DNA of 64,000 nucleotides. Source: Phenylobacterium sp. GTDB lineage: Bacteria; Pseudomonadota; Alphaproteobacteria; Caulobacterales; Caulobacteraceae. The position numbers were made by a program, and so were the translations under genes. The stretch lies in NCBI RefSeq assembly GCF_004299445.1, contig NZ_SCTC01000003.1, positions 62,001-126,000 on the forward strand, written 5' to 3'. Within the stretch, counting starts at the first letter, position 1, and the number at the start of each line of letters is the position of its first letter. Below, piece after piece: positions 43,302 through 51,405 of the stretch. The notes beneath the pieces are model-generated. The model saw only the letters and a list, made by a program, of their open reading frames with translations, had not been told where the DNA came from and ran no database searches.

Positions 43302-44264
43302 ATGTTGCGCGACGCTCCGCCTTCAAGACTTCGGGTCGCCGCCCGGCTCGCGAACGGCTTCGCCCTGGATCTCGTCAAGCTGGGCGGCTTTGGCCGCGAC
43401 GTCATCGACGCCCTGCTCCTGTGCGCCATCAGTCAGGCCAACGTGGCCCAGATCACGCGCAATCCCGAATTCCAAACCCGCTACGCCACCCTGGACCAGC
43501 CGCCGCCTGACGACCTGCGCCGGCCGGTCAGCATCAGCGCCACCGCCAACTCTCTGCGCATTCCATTCGAGACCGCGCGACGCCGGATCGCCGCTATGGC
43601 CGAGCTGGGGATCGTCATCATCCACCCGCGCGGCGTGACCATCCCGACGGCGCCCATGAATTCCCCCTTCTACAGAATGGCGTCAGCCGCCCACTACGAA
43701 CTGGTCCGCAAGCTGTACCTGCGCCTGCGTGGGATCGGTCTGCTCGACGATCTGGCCCGCCCGCAGACCTCGATCTACGACCCCGAAAACCCGCCGGTGA
43801 GACTGGTGACCCGGCTGTCGGCCGACTACGTCCTGCGGCTGGCCGAGCCGATCAACCAGCATATCGGCGACCTGGTGACGGGCATCGTCCTCATGGCGGT
43901 CATTCAGGCCAACACCGAGCATCTGCCGGACCACGAGGGCGAGGCGGCCGACGAAGATCCGGCCGCTGCGGCCCTGGCGATAGACGCGCTGCGCCGGCCC
44001 GTACGCGCGTCGGCGGTCGCCGAGCGGCTGGGCATGCCCCATGAAACCATTCGCCGTCACCTGGTCCGGTTGCACGACGCCGACCGATGTGAACGAAACG
44101 GGGACGGATACGTGGTCACGAGCCGGATTCTGGCGCGCGAGCCGTTCTTCCGGCACATGGTGGACAATCAGTCGCACCTGCATCGGCTTTACGCTCAACT
44201 CTCGGATTATGGCGTTCTTTTCGAGTGGGAGCGTGAGGTCCAGGCGTTCCGCGGCGCGGCCTGA
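43302..44264 (+). CDS. Internally duplicated winged-helix protein, putative regulator
   Basis: A 320-residue protein starting at MLRDAPPSRLRVAARL (ATG 43302, GGGAG upstream); a GTG 20 codons earlier is possible. Two homologous halves are evident. The first has DALLLCAISQANVAQI, LRRPVSISATANSLRIPFET and RRRIAAMAELGIVIIHPRGV; the second has TGIVLMAVIQANTEHL, LRRPVRASAVAERLGMPHET and RRHLVRLHDADRCERNGDGY. Each ends with a winged helix and a helical tail (PFYRMASAAHYELVRKLYLR; PFFRHMVDNQSHLHRLYAQL). I infer a transcriptional regulator acting as a pseudo-dimer. No named family is recognised. An inverted repeat precedes the gene. Confidence 0.72.
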   Translation: MLRDAPPSRLRVAARLANGFALDLVKLGGFGRDVIDALLLCAISQANVAQITRNPEFQTRYATLDQPPPDDLRRPVSISATANSLRIPFETARRRIAAMAELGIVIIHPRGVTIPTAPMNSPFYRMASAAHYELVRKLYLRLRGIGLLDDLARPQTSIYDPENPPVRLVTRLSADYVLRLAEPINQHIGDLVTGIVLMAVIQANTEHLPDHEGEAADEDPAAAALAIDALRRPVRASAVAERLGMPHETIRRHLVRLHDADRCERNGDGYVVTSRILAREPFFRHMVDNQSHLHRLYAQLSDYGVLFEWEREVQAFRGAA

Positions 44265-44422
44265 CCGAAACGAGAACACGTCCCGCCCCCAAAATGGGTA
44301 GGCATCGATTTTCAAACCGTGCCACGCTGCCTCAACTTATGGACGTACCTCGGGGGAGGTACAGGCGCGGGGGCCGCTCCATCGGGGGGTGGCGTGGCTC
44401 CCGCCTCACCTGGTCGGGGGCA

Positions 44423-44863
44423 ATGGCGAACATTCTGGAACGAGAGACCGAAGGCGCACCGATGGTGGCCGCCGAAATAGGTCGGGGCGACGGCCCTCAC
44501 CCGGTCGACCGCCACGTCGGCGTGCGGATTCGCATGCGCCGCAAGGAGATGGGCGTCAGCCAGGAGCGACTGGCCGAAGCCCTGGGCATCACCTTCCAGC
44601 AGGTCCAGAAGTACGAGCGTGGCGCCAACCGCGTGAGCGCGTCCAAGCTGTGGGAAATCGCCGCGGCGCTGAAGACGCCCGTGGCCTACTTCTACGATGG
44701 TCTGGGAGACCAGGAAGCGCTGGCCGCACAACGCGACGCCGCGCAGGAATTCATGCTGTCGGCCGAAGGCATCGAGCTGATGTCGGCGTTCCCGCGCATC
44801 AGCGAACCGGCCGTGCGCCGCAAGATCGTGGAACTGGTCCGCGTGGTCGCAGACGAGATCTAA
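44423..44863 (+). CDS. XRE-family helix-turn-helix regulator
   Basis: A 146-residue regulator with start assigned to MANILERETEGAP (ATG 44423); earlier in-frame codons read as low-complexity. The helix-turn-helix of Cro/C1 type is VGVRIRMRRKEMGVSQERLA near residue 36 plus LGITFQQVQKYERGANRVSA near 57, with a family-typical LWEIAAALKTPVAYFYDG. The C-terminal helix pair (RISEPAVRRKIVELVRVVAD) matches alphaproteobacterial relatives that control stress, motility or symbiosis genes. It lies downstream of the double winged-helix gene on the same strand, 158 bp away. Its targets are unknown. Confidence 0.88.
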   Translation: MANILERETEGAPMVAAEIGRGDGPHPVDRHVGVRIRMRRKEMGVSQERLAEALGITFQQVQKYERGANRVSASKLWEIAAALKTPVAYFYDGLGDQEALAAQRDAAQEFMLSAEGIELMSAFPRISEPAVRRKIVELVRVVADEI

Positions 44864-44871
44864 ACCCCAGT

Positions 44872-44890
44872 CCCTCCCGGCCCGGGAGGG
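44872..44890 (+). terminator. Hairpin after the XRE gene
   Basis: CCCTCCCG pairs with CGGGAGGG (8 bp, loop of 3 nt), 8 bp after the stop. There is no T-run, so it may stabilise the 3' end rather than terminate. Confidence 0.35.
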
Positions 44891-45096
44891 CGGCTGTCGC
44901 AGCCGGCTGGATGGGGAAGACCGGCCACTTTGCACCCGTGGCTACGCTTTCTCATCCAGCTCGCGGCACCCTCCCCTCCTGCAACGCTGCTGGAAGGCCG
45001 TGTTCCACTACGAGCTACGCGTGCTTGTTCTCCGAACCTGTGTCGGATCACAAACACCCGGTGCGTCCTCCGGATCTCGAAGCTCCGGAGCGCCTC

Positions 45097-45786
45097 ATGT
45101 CCCGCGTCCTGCCCCTTGTCCTCGTCCTCGCCGCGCTGAGCGCATGTTCGCCGCCGCCCCGGGGCATCGCCAAGACCGGGTCCGCCGCGGCGCCTGCCAA
45201 TTCGACGGCAATGGGCGCCCAGGCTCCGTCCGACGCACCCGCGGGCCAGTACAAGATGGACCTCAGCCACACGAGCGTGAACTTCCGCATTTCCCACATG
45301 GGCCTGTCGTTCTACACGGCGCGCTTCACGCGGATGGATGGCGTGCTGCACTTCAATCCGGCGAACCCGGCGGCGCAGAGCGTCTCGGCGACGATCGACG
45401 TCCGCTCGTTCCAGACCAACTACCCTGACCCCCAGCAGCTCGACTTCGACACCAAGATCGAGAACGACTTCCTGGGCGCGACCGCCCATCCGCAGATCAC
45501 CTTCAAGTCCACCAAGGTCGAACCCACGGGTCCGCGCACGGCCCGCGTGACCGGCGACCTTACCCTCAAGGGTGTCACCAAGCCCGTGGTGCTCGAGACC
45601 ACCTACAATGGCGGCTACAAGCCCAGCGCGATGGATCCGGGCTCGCGGGTCGGCTTCTCGGCGCACGGCAGGTTCAAGCGCTCGGACTTCGGGCTCACGG
45701 CCGGACTGCCCGCGCCAGGCACGACGCTGGGCGTCGGCGACGAGATCGAGGTGATCATCGAAACCGAGTTCACCAGGGCGCCCTGA
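45097..45786 (+). CDS. YceI-family lipid-binding-like lipoprotein
   Basis: A 229-residue protein starting at MSRVLPLVLVLAALSACSPP, where LSAC forms a lipobox (Cys 17); GGAG lies upstream of the ATG at 45097. After a Pro/Ala linker the YceI barrel begins YKMDLSHTSVNFRISHMGLS near residue 52, with SVSATIDVRSFQTNYP near 95, ENDFLGATAHPQITFKSTKV near 121 and KRSDFGLTAG near the end. YceI proteins bind isoprenoid or quinone lipids in the periplasm. The family is often induced by stress. No partner is evident in this window. Confidence 0.88.
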   Translation: MSRVLPLVLVLAALSACSPPPRGIAKTGSAAAPANSTAMGAQAPSDAPAGQYKMDLSHTSVNFRISHMGLSFYTARFTRMDGVLHFNPANPAAQSVSATIDVRSFQTNYPDPQQLDFDTKIENDFLGATAHPQITFKSTKVEPTGPRTARVTGDLTLKGVTKPVVLETTYNGGYKPSAMDPGSRVGFSAHGRFKRSDFGLTAGLPAPGTTLGVGDEIEVIIETEFTRAP

Positions 45787-45851
45787 CGCCGTCCCTGGTC
45801 TGGACGCGCGCGGTCGCTACTCTGCCCCGGCAGAATCGAGGGACCGACGCG

Positions 45852-46562
45852 ATGTCACGGATCAAGCGCAGGCTGGCGCTGGCGCATGCGGCGCTGATCG
45901 ACCTGCTGCATGCCCCGCTATGGCGACGTCGGCCCGACCCTTACGACGCGGTCTTCCCACAGTTCATTCAGCAGGTGGCCGCGATGTCGGCGCCCACGGT
46001 CGTCGAGTTGGGATCGCGCAACGTGACCGGCGTCACCCGCCGTGGTCTCTTTCCCGGCGCGGGGCGCTATGTCGGATGCGACGTCCATCCGGGCGAAGGC
46101 GTGGATCAGGTCCTCGACGTCCACCGTCTCTCGGAGGCCTTCGCGCCGAACTCGGTGGACGCGATCTTCTCGATCTCGGTCTTCGAGCACCTGGTCTTCC
46201 CGTGGAAGGTTGCGCTGGAGATCAACAAGGTGCTGAAGCCCGGCGGCCTGGTGTTCGTCGGCACCCATCCCGCCTGGCCGCCGCACGAGCTGCCTTGGGA
46301 TTTCTGGCGCTTCCCCGAGGCGGGCCTGGCCCACCTCTTCGCGCCGATCGCGGGCTTCGAGGTGCTGTCGGTCAGCGAGGGCGCACCGGCCAAGATGTAT
46401 GCGCTGAAAGCGGATGCGCGGACCCGCGAGATCCGGCGGTTCCACGCCAACCTGGGCGTCGGCCTGCTGGCGCGGAAGACCCACGACTACGACGCCGACA
46501 AGCTGCGCTGGGACGTGGACATGGACCAGGCCGTGCGGACCGAATACCCGCGCCCGCTTTAG
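45852..46562 (+). CDS. Class I SAM-dependent methyltransferase
   Basis: A 236-residue methyltransferase of the Methyltransf_11 type. APTVVELGSRNVTGVTRRGL near residue 47 is motif I with an unusual SRN in place of the common GxG, GCDVHPGEGVDQVLDVHRL near 75 is the acidic loop, SVDAIFSISVFEHLVFPWKV near 101 and VLKPGGLVFVG near 128 are motifs II and III. The substrate is unknown; the N-terminal helix (KRRLALAHAALIDLLHAPL) may contact a membrane or glycan. Its stop overlaps the stop of the convergent HxlR gene by 4 bp. Confidence 0.85.
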   Translation: MSRIKRRLALAHAALIDLLHAPLWRRRPDPYDAVFPQFIQQVAAMSAPTVVELGSRNVTGVTRRGLFPGAGRYVGCDVHPGEGVDQVLDVHRLSEAFAPNSVDAIFSISVFEHLVFPWKVALEINKVLKPGGLVFVGTHPAWPPHELPWDFWRFPEAGLAHLFAPIAGFEVLSVSEGAPAKMYALKADARTREIRRFHANLGVGLLARKTHDYDADKLRWDVDMDQAVRTEYPRPL

Positions 46563-47074
46563 GCTTCGCGGTTGCGCGCGCAGACCTCCTCATAGGCGGC
46601 CTGCAGCTCGGCCAGCACCGATCGGCCCTCACCCGGCAGACCCAGGTGGCGACGGCGCAGCTCGTCCATGAAGGCGTCCCACATGGCCGGCCCACCCTCC
46701 TCCAACAGCTGGGCGCGGATCGAAAGCTCCTCGGTGACCGCCAGGTGCCGCCGCCCCCAGCCGCCCACCATGGCCATGATCGGGACCAGCTGGATGGCCT
46801 TCTCGGTCAGGCTGTAGATGGCCTTCTGCTTGTGACTGGGATCGTCGGCCCGGGTGATCATCCCCTGGACCTGCAGCTTCTTCAGCCGGTCGGCCAGGAT
46901 GTTGGAGGCGATCCCTTCCTCGGACTTCCCCAGCAGCTCGCGGAAATGGCGGCGATCGCCGAACATCATGTCGCGCAGCACAAGGAGGCTCCACCGGTCG
47001 CCGAGGATCTCGAGCGTCAGGTTGATCGGGCACCCGGAACGGAAGGCATGTGACTCGGCCATGACTGATTGCAT
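46559..47074 (-). CDS. HxlR-family helix-turn-helix regulator
   Basis: A 171-residue regulator. CPINLTLEILGDRWSLLVLR at residues 15-34 is the HxlR signature with its redox-candidate Cys, followed by GDRRHFRELLGKSEEGIASN and ILADRLKKLQVQGMITRADD for the winged helix. The C-terminal 70 residues are a helical extension beyond the typical 110-residue family length (MWDAFMDELRRRHLGLPGEG). Start could be ATG 47074 or ATG 47062. HxlR proteins often respond to aldehydes or quinones and control divergent genes; here the divergent neighbour is phoD, 121 bp away. Confidence 0.88.
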   Translation of the reverse strand: MQSVMAESHAFRSGCPINLTLEILGDRWSLLVLRDMMFGDRRHFRELLGKSEEGIASNILADRLKKLQVQGMITRADDPSHKQKAIYSLTEKAIQLVPIMAMVGGWGRRHLAVTEELSIRAQLLEEGGPAMWDAFMDELRRRHLGLPGEGRSVLAELQAAYEEVCARNREA

Positions 47075-47195
47075 GGTCGCACCGGCTCGCCTGAATACAA
47101 GTCACCGGACCCATGGCCCCCGCCCGGCGGCGCTCGCGGGCCGCTCGCCGCAAGATCGCTGACCTGGGCGCGGATTCGGATCAGTCTGCCGCCCC

Positions 47196-49253
47196 ATGAC
47201 ACGCACCGACCGCCGCCGATTCATCCTCTCCGCCGCCGCCATGGGCGCGTCCGCCGCCTGGAGCGCGAAGGCCGCGCCGTCAAAGGTCGCCTGGACCGAG
47301 CGGCGAGACCTCTACCCGCAGGGCGTGGCGTCCGGCGATCCCGGGCCCGATAGCGTGATCCTCTGGACGCGCCGCCCGGCCGAGGGCTCTTCGATCCCGC
47401 TCACCCTCGAGGTGGCCGAGGACCGTGACTTCCAGCGCGTGGTGGCCACGACCCAAACCGAGGCGAACGCGGCGCTGGGCTGGACCACGCGGGTGCTGGC
47501 GGGCGGTCTCAAGCCATCCACCGAATACTGGTACCGCTTTACGGACCCTCAAGGCGCCGGCAGCCGGATCGGCCGAACGCTGACTGCGCCCGCAGCGAAC
47601 GATCCGCGCCCGGTCCGGTTCACCTTCGTATCCTGCCAGAACGTCCAGCAGGGCGCCCAGAACGCCTATCGCCGGATGACCTGGGAGGACGAGCGCGCGC
47701 CGGCGGGCGAGCGCCTCGACTTCGTCCTGCACCTCGGGGACTACATCTACGAGCTGGTCTTCGATCCGGCGATCTCGCCCACCAACTACGACCGCACCAA
47801 CAAGGACCTCGTCCGCTACAAGACCGGCCGAAAGATCGCGAACTTCACCATCCCGGTGACCGTCGAGGACTATCGCCAGGTCTACGAGGCCTACCTGCTC
47901 GACCCGGACCTGCAGGACGCCCGCGCCCGCTGGCCTTTCGTCACGATGGGCGACAACCACGAGTTCAGCTGGCAAGGCTGGCAGAGCATCGCGGTCTTCG
48001 GGGGCGAGAGCATGCCGGCGCAAACGATCCGCGCCGCCGCCAACCAGGCCTGGTTCGAGTTCCAGCCCGCCCGCGTGACCAAGCCCGGCGCGGGCCTTAA
48101 CGCCTTCGATGCGCCGAAGGTGACGGACACGCCGGTCACCGCCTTCGACGACCACGGACTGGGGACCGAGCCCAACAACCTGACGGCGCTGGCCACCCTC
48201 ACCGCCTATCGGAGCCTACGCTTCGGCCGCCACCTCGACCTGATCCTCACCGACCTGCACAGCTATCGCTCGGAGGAGCCGACGGGCCGCAAGGGGACCG
48301 AGCCCTTCTCGCCACGGCCCTACCAGCAGTTCATGCCCGAGAACGTGCAGAAGGTGTTGGACGCCGGACGCACCGCCAACGGCGGCAAGCCCCCCGCCAC
48401 CCTCCGCTTTGGCGATCAGGACGTGCCCAATGTCTGCAAGGACGCCCCGCCCCAGACGATCCTCGGCGCGACCCAGAAGGCGTGGTTCCTGAAGCGGCTC
48501 AAGGCCTCGACCGCCACCTGGAAGGTCTGGGGGGCCACCCAGGGCGTGCTCGACCGGCGGGCCGATCTGCAGAACCTCCCGGCCTCGTTCCCGAAATGGC
48601 CAGGCGCCGGCTACGCGGGCTTCGGCGGCGGCGACCATGGCGCGGCCTATGTCGAACGCGGCGAGATCTACGACTTCGTGCGCGACCACAAGATCACGGG
48701 CTTCGCGGCCGTCTCGGGCGACCGCCACAGCTTCTGGGCCGGGCGCGCGGCCAAGGCCCTGCCGCCCGAACGGTTCGAGCCCGTGGGCGTGGCCTTCATC
48801 ACCGGCTCGATCTCGGCCCCCGGCATGGCTGAAGCGCTGCAATACAACATGAAGAAGGACGACCCGCTCCGCCCCCTGTTCCTCGTCGATCGTCCCGACG
48901 GCGGACGGCCCGACGTGACGGCGAACATGCTGATGCGGCACGGGGTGGCGTCCTGCCTGGAGTACGCCAAGAGCCGCGACGTTCAGAAGGCCCGCGCCGT
49001 CCGCAACCCCGACAACGCCCCGCACCTCGACTTCCTGGACGTGGGCGGCCACGGCTACGCCCACGTCACGGTGACCAACAAGGCGATGACCTGCGACTTC
49101 GTCTGCATTCCGCGCCCCGTGACCCGTAGCGCCACGCCCGACGGTGGCCCGCTGCGCTACCGCGTCCGCCACGAGGCGACGCTGTGGGCCCCCGGCGCTG
49201 AGCCCACGCTGAGGCAGACGGTGCTGGAGGGCGATCCGGAGCTCTCGATTTGA
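47196..49253 (+). CDS. phoD: PhoD-like alkaline phosphatase/phosphodiesterase
   Basis: A 685-residue enzyme with a twin-arginine signal peptide (TDRRRFILSAAAMGASAAW). The N-terminal beta domain has YPQGVASGDPGPDSVILWTR near residue 40 and GLKPSTEYWYRFTDPQG near 108. The metallophosphatase core has RFTFVSCQNVQQG near 144, FVLHLGDYIYE near 176, PFVTMGDNHEFSWQGWQS near 247 and SGDRHSFWAG near 505, supplying ligands for Fe and Ca. It hydrolyses phosphomonoesters or diesters after folded export by Tat. C-terminal ELSI overlaps the TTG start of the acetyltransferase gene, so the two are coupled. A Pho box was not identified upstream. Confidence 0.92.
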   Translation: MTRTDRRRFILSAAAMGASAAWSAKAAPSKVAWTERRDLYPQGVASGDPGPDSVILWTRRPAEGSSIPLTLEVAEDRDFQRVVATTQTEANAALGWTTRVLAGGLKPSTEYWYRFTDPQGAGSRIGRTLTAPAANDPRPVRFTFVSCQNVQQGAQNAYRRMTWEDERAPAGERLDFVLHLGDYIYELVFDPAISPTNYDRTNKDLVRYKTGRKIANFTIPVTVEDYRQVYEAYLLDPDLQDARARWPFVTMGDNHEFSWQGWQSIAVFGGESMPAQTIRAAANQAWFEFQPARVTKPGAGLNAFDAPKVTDTPVTAFDDHGLGTEPNNLTALATLTAYRSLRFGRHLDLILTDLHSYRSEEPTGRKGTEPFSPRPYQQFMPENVQKVLDAGRTANGGKPPATLRFGDQDVPNVCKDAPPQTILGATQKAWFLKRLKASTATWKVWGATQGVLDRRADLQNLPASFPKWPGAGYAGFGGGDHGAAYVERGEIYDFVRDHKITGFAAVSGDRHSFWAGRAAKALPPERFEPVGVAFITGSISAPGMAEALQYNMKKDDPLRPLFLVDRPDGGRPDVTANMLMRHGVASCLEYAKSRDVQKARAVRNPDNAPHLDFLDVGGHGYAHVTVTNKAMTCDFVCIPRPVTRSATPDGGPLRYRVRHEATLWAPGAEPTLRQTVLEGDPELSI

Positions 49254-49969
49254 GAGAGGGCTTGGCCGCGTTCGCTTTGCAGGCCGAAACCATCTTCCGC
49301 CTCGACGCCCGGCTGCGGATCGTGGGCGAGAACGATCCCGATAGCTCACGGGGGCCCCTGGCCTTCGTCGGCGGCTGCCCAGGCGGCGTTCTTGTCCGGC
49401 TGCACGTGGACGTGTCGGCCGCCGACGCGGCCGAAGCCGAACGGCTCGCCGGATCGACGCCATGGTCTGACACCGCAGCCGATCCCCCCTGGCTAGACCC
49501 GTTGATGGCCGGCTTGCGCGCCACCGCCGTGGAACGCTCGCAAACCTATGCCCTCGACCAGCGCGCCATGCCCGTGGCGGCTGGCCTGATCCGCAGCGAC
49601 GCCCCCGAGGGCGCGGCTCTCGTTCGAAAGCTCGAACGCGACGGTATGCCCACCCATCTCGTCGAAGCCGGGTTCGTCAGCGTCGGCGACTTCTGGGCGC
49701 CGTGGTGCGCGATGGAGGAGGACGGCGAGATCGCCGCGATCGCGTTCGCCGCCCGACAGACGGTGTCCGGCGCCGAGGTGGGCGTCTACACCTTCCCGCC
49801 GTGGCGCGGGCGGGGCCTGGCGGCGACCGTCACCGCCGCATGGTCGGCCCTGCCCGAGCTAGCGGACCGGACGCTGTTCTACAGCACCACCATCGACAAC
49901 CTGGCGTCCCAGCGGGTCGCAGCGCGGCTGGGGCTCACGCAGATCGGCGCGAGCCTTCGGCTCACATAG
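49250..49969 (+). CDS. GNAT-like acetyltransferase with long N-terminal domain
   Basis: A 239-residue protein whose TTG start (49250) overlaps the phoD stop as TTGA; GGAG lies 10 nt upstream, so initiation by coupled reading is likely. The C-terminal third has the acetyl-CoA motif GVYTFPPWRGRGLAATVTAA near residue 182 and TIDNLASQRVAARLGLTQIG near 213. The N-terminal 150 residues form a second half resembling two-domain GNAT proteins (RLDARLRIVGENDPDSSRGP). The substrate is unknown. Pairing with PhoD may be only transcriptional. Confidence 0.78.
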   Translation: MREGLAAFALQAETIFRLDARLRIVGENDPDSSRGPLAFVGGCPGGVLVRLHVDVSAADAAEAERLAGSTPWSDTAADPPWLDPLMAGLRATAVERSQTYALDQRAMPVAAGLIRSDAPEGAALVRKLERDGMPTHLVEAGFVSVGDFWAPWCAMEEDGEIAAIAFAARQTVSGAEVGVYTFPPWRGRGLAATVTAAWSALPELADRTLFYSTTIDNLASQRVAARLGLTQIGASLRLT

Positions 49970-50023
49970 CCCACACCGGACACGCCACTTGGGTCCTGAC
50001 GCGAACGCGCCCTGGGTTCCCGA

Positions 50024-51292
50024 TCAGCGCGCCGCGGGCGAGGCCAGGCCTTCGAACACTGGCCGCACATAGTGCTGCACCACCGTTTCGGGCGACATGC
50101 CGGGGGTCCAGTAGTGCAGCTCAGCCGCGGCGTTGATCGCCGCCGAGATCATCTGGGACGCCACGTTCACATCCACCGGCGCGCAGCTGCCATCGGCCAC
50201 GCCATCGCACAGGATCGAGGCGAAGCGGTACGAGATCCGGTTGAACCGCTGCATCAGTCCGGCCCGCAACGCCTCGGGCACCGCCGTGAGCGCGGAGGTG
50301 CGCAACAGGGGCGCCTCGCCGCTCATCTGGTGCTCGATCAGGGCCGAGACCGTCGAGACCAGCACCTCCAGCCCCGTGCCACCGGCCTGCTCGGCCGCGT
50401 GGATCGCCCGCCACATGGTCTCGAATGTGCGCTCGAAGCAGGCCACCACCAGCTCATCCTTGGTCTGGTTGTGGTGGTAGAAGGCGCCCTTGCTGACATT
50501 GAGCCGCGCAGAAATCCGCTCGACGGAGGCGCCGTGATAGCCCTCCTCGTTGATCAGACAGGTGGCCGCCCGCAGGAACAGCTCAGACGATGAGACGGCG
50601 CCTTCGCAGCGGCGGGCCAGGTCCAGCGGCCGGGGCTCGGGCCAGGGCGATCCCTTGCGGACGACGCCGTGGGTCAGGATCACGGCCATGCGCTCGGCTG
50701 TCCGGGCATAGTCCCCCGGCTCGACCTGATAGTGCCAGGCCGCGATCCAGAACACCTGGCTGAGCAGCAGGTGGGCGCGCGCGTTGCCATGCGGCCGGGG
50801 CAGCGCGTCCGGCCCCGCCAGCAGGCCCCGGAAGCGCCGGAACATGTCGACGTAGGCGGTGTTCACCACCGCGCTGTTCAGCGCGCGCACATCATTGAAC
50901 ACCGGCAGCGGATCGGCGCCGCCCTCGGCCACCCGGCGGGCGTGCTCGAAGTAGGCATGGATAAACGCCGTGAGCCGCGCCACGTCGGTCGGAGCGTCGG
51001 CATGGGCCGCGATCATCGCGTGATAGGCGTCTAGACCTTTCAGGAAGGCGGCGGCGGCCAGCTCTTCCTTGTTCTTGAAGTAGTAGATCACCGCGGTCGG
51101 CACGAGATCGAGGCGGGCGGCCACATCGCCCAGGGTCATGCCCCGCACGCCCTTGCGGTTCATCTCCTCGACGGCGGAGCGGACGATCGCGTTGCGCTTG
51201 GCTTCGTAGCGGCGCGTCGGCGGCCGCCGCGCGGCGTCCGCATCCTCCGCTTGGCTTCCCGACGAAGCCCCATCGCCGACGGCCATTGTCAT
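50024..51292 (-). CDS. Tandem TetR-family regulator (two TetR units in one chain)
   Basis: A 422-residue protein with two complete TetR modules. Residues about 30-205 have NAIVRSAVEEMNRKGVRGMT and DVAARLDLVPTAVIYYFKNK; residues about 235-420 have AATCLINEEGYHGASVERIS and ARLNVSKGAFYHHNQTKDEL. Each module has its own ligand-binding helices. A TetR dimer normally needs two chains, so this protein is probably a single-chain pseudo-dimer able to read an asymmetric operator. It diverges from the CaiB/BaiF CoA transferase gene with 113 bp between starts and probably controls it, by inference from position. Confidence 0.88.
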   Translation of the reverse strand: MTMAVGDGASSGSQAEDADAARRPPTRRYEAKRNAIVRSAVEEMNRKGVRGMTLGDVAARLDLVPTAVIYYFKNKEELAAAAFLKGLDAYHAMIAAHADAPTDVARLTAFIHAYFEHARRVAEGGADPLPVFNDVRALNSAVVNTAYVDMFRRFRGLLAGPDALPRPHGNARAHLLLSQVFWIAAWHYQVEPGDYARTAERMAVILTHGVVRKGSPWPEPRPLDLARRCEGAVSSSELFLRAATCLINEEGYHGASVERISARLNVSKGAFYHHNQTKDELVVACFERTFETMWRAIHAAEQAGGTGLEVLVSTVSALIEHQMSGEAPLLRTSALTAVPEALRAGLMQRFNRISYRFASILCDGVADGSCAPVDVNVASQMISAAINAAAELHYWTPGMSPETVVQHYVRPVFEGLASPAAR

Positions 51293-51405
51293 GCAATCGT
51301 CTTAGCGCGGTTCGCTGTCTGCCTCCATGGCCCCTTCCGTTGGGTCAGTTGTGGCGAGCCCAGTGGGCGGCTAGGTGTCGAACAACAAGTACGGGAAGGA
51401 TCGCC

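Noticed and set aside
44985-45020. A tRNA-like stretch on the minus strand (GTAGCTCGTAGTGGAAC, then GGCCTTCCA)
   Set aside because: It recalls the D-arm and anticodon arm of tRNA-Gly(TCC), but the anticodon stem does not close, no GGTTCGA-type T-arm follows and there is no acceptor stem. At most a degenerate remnant.
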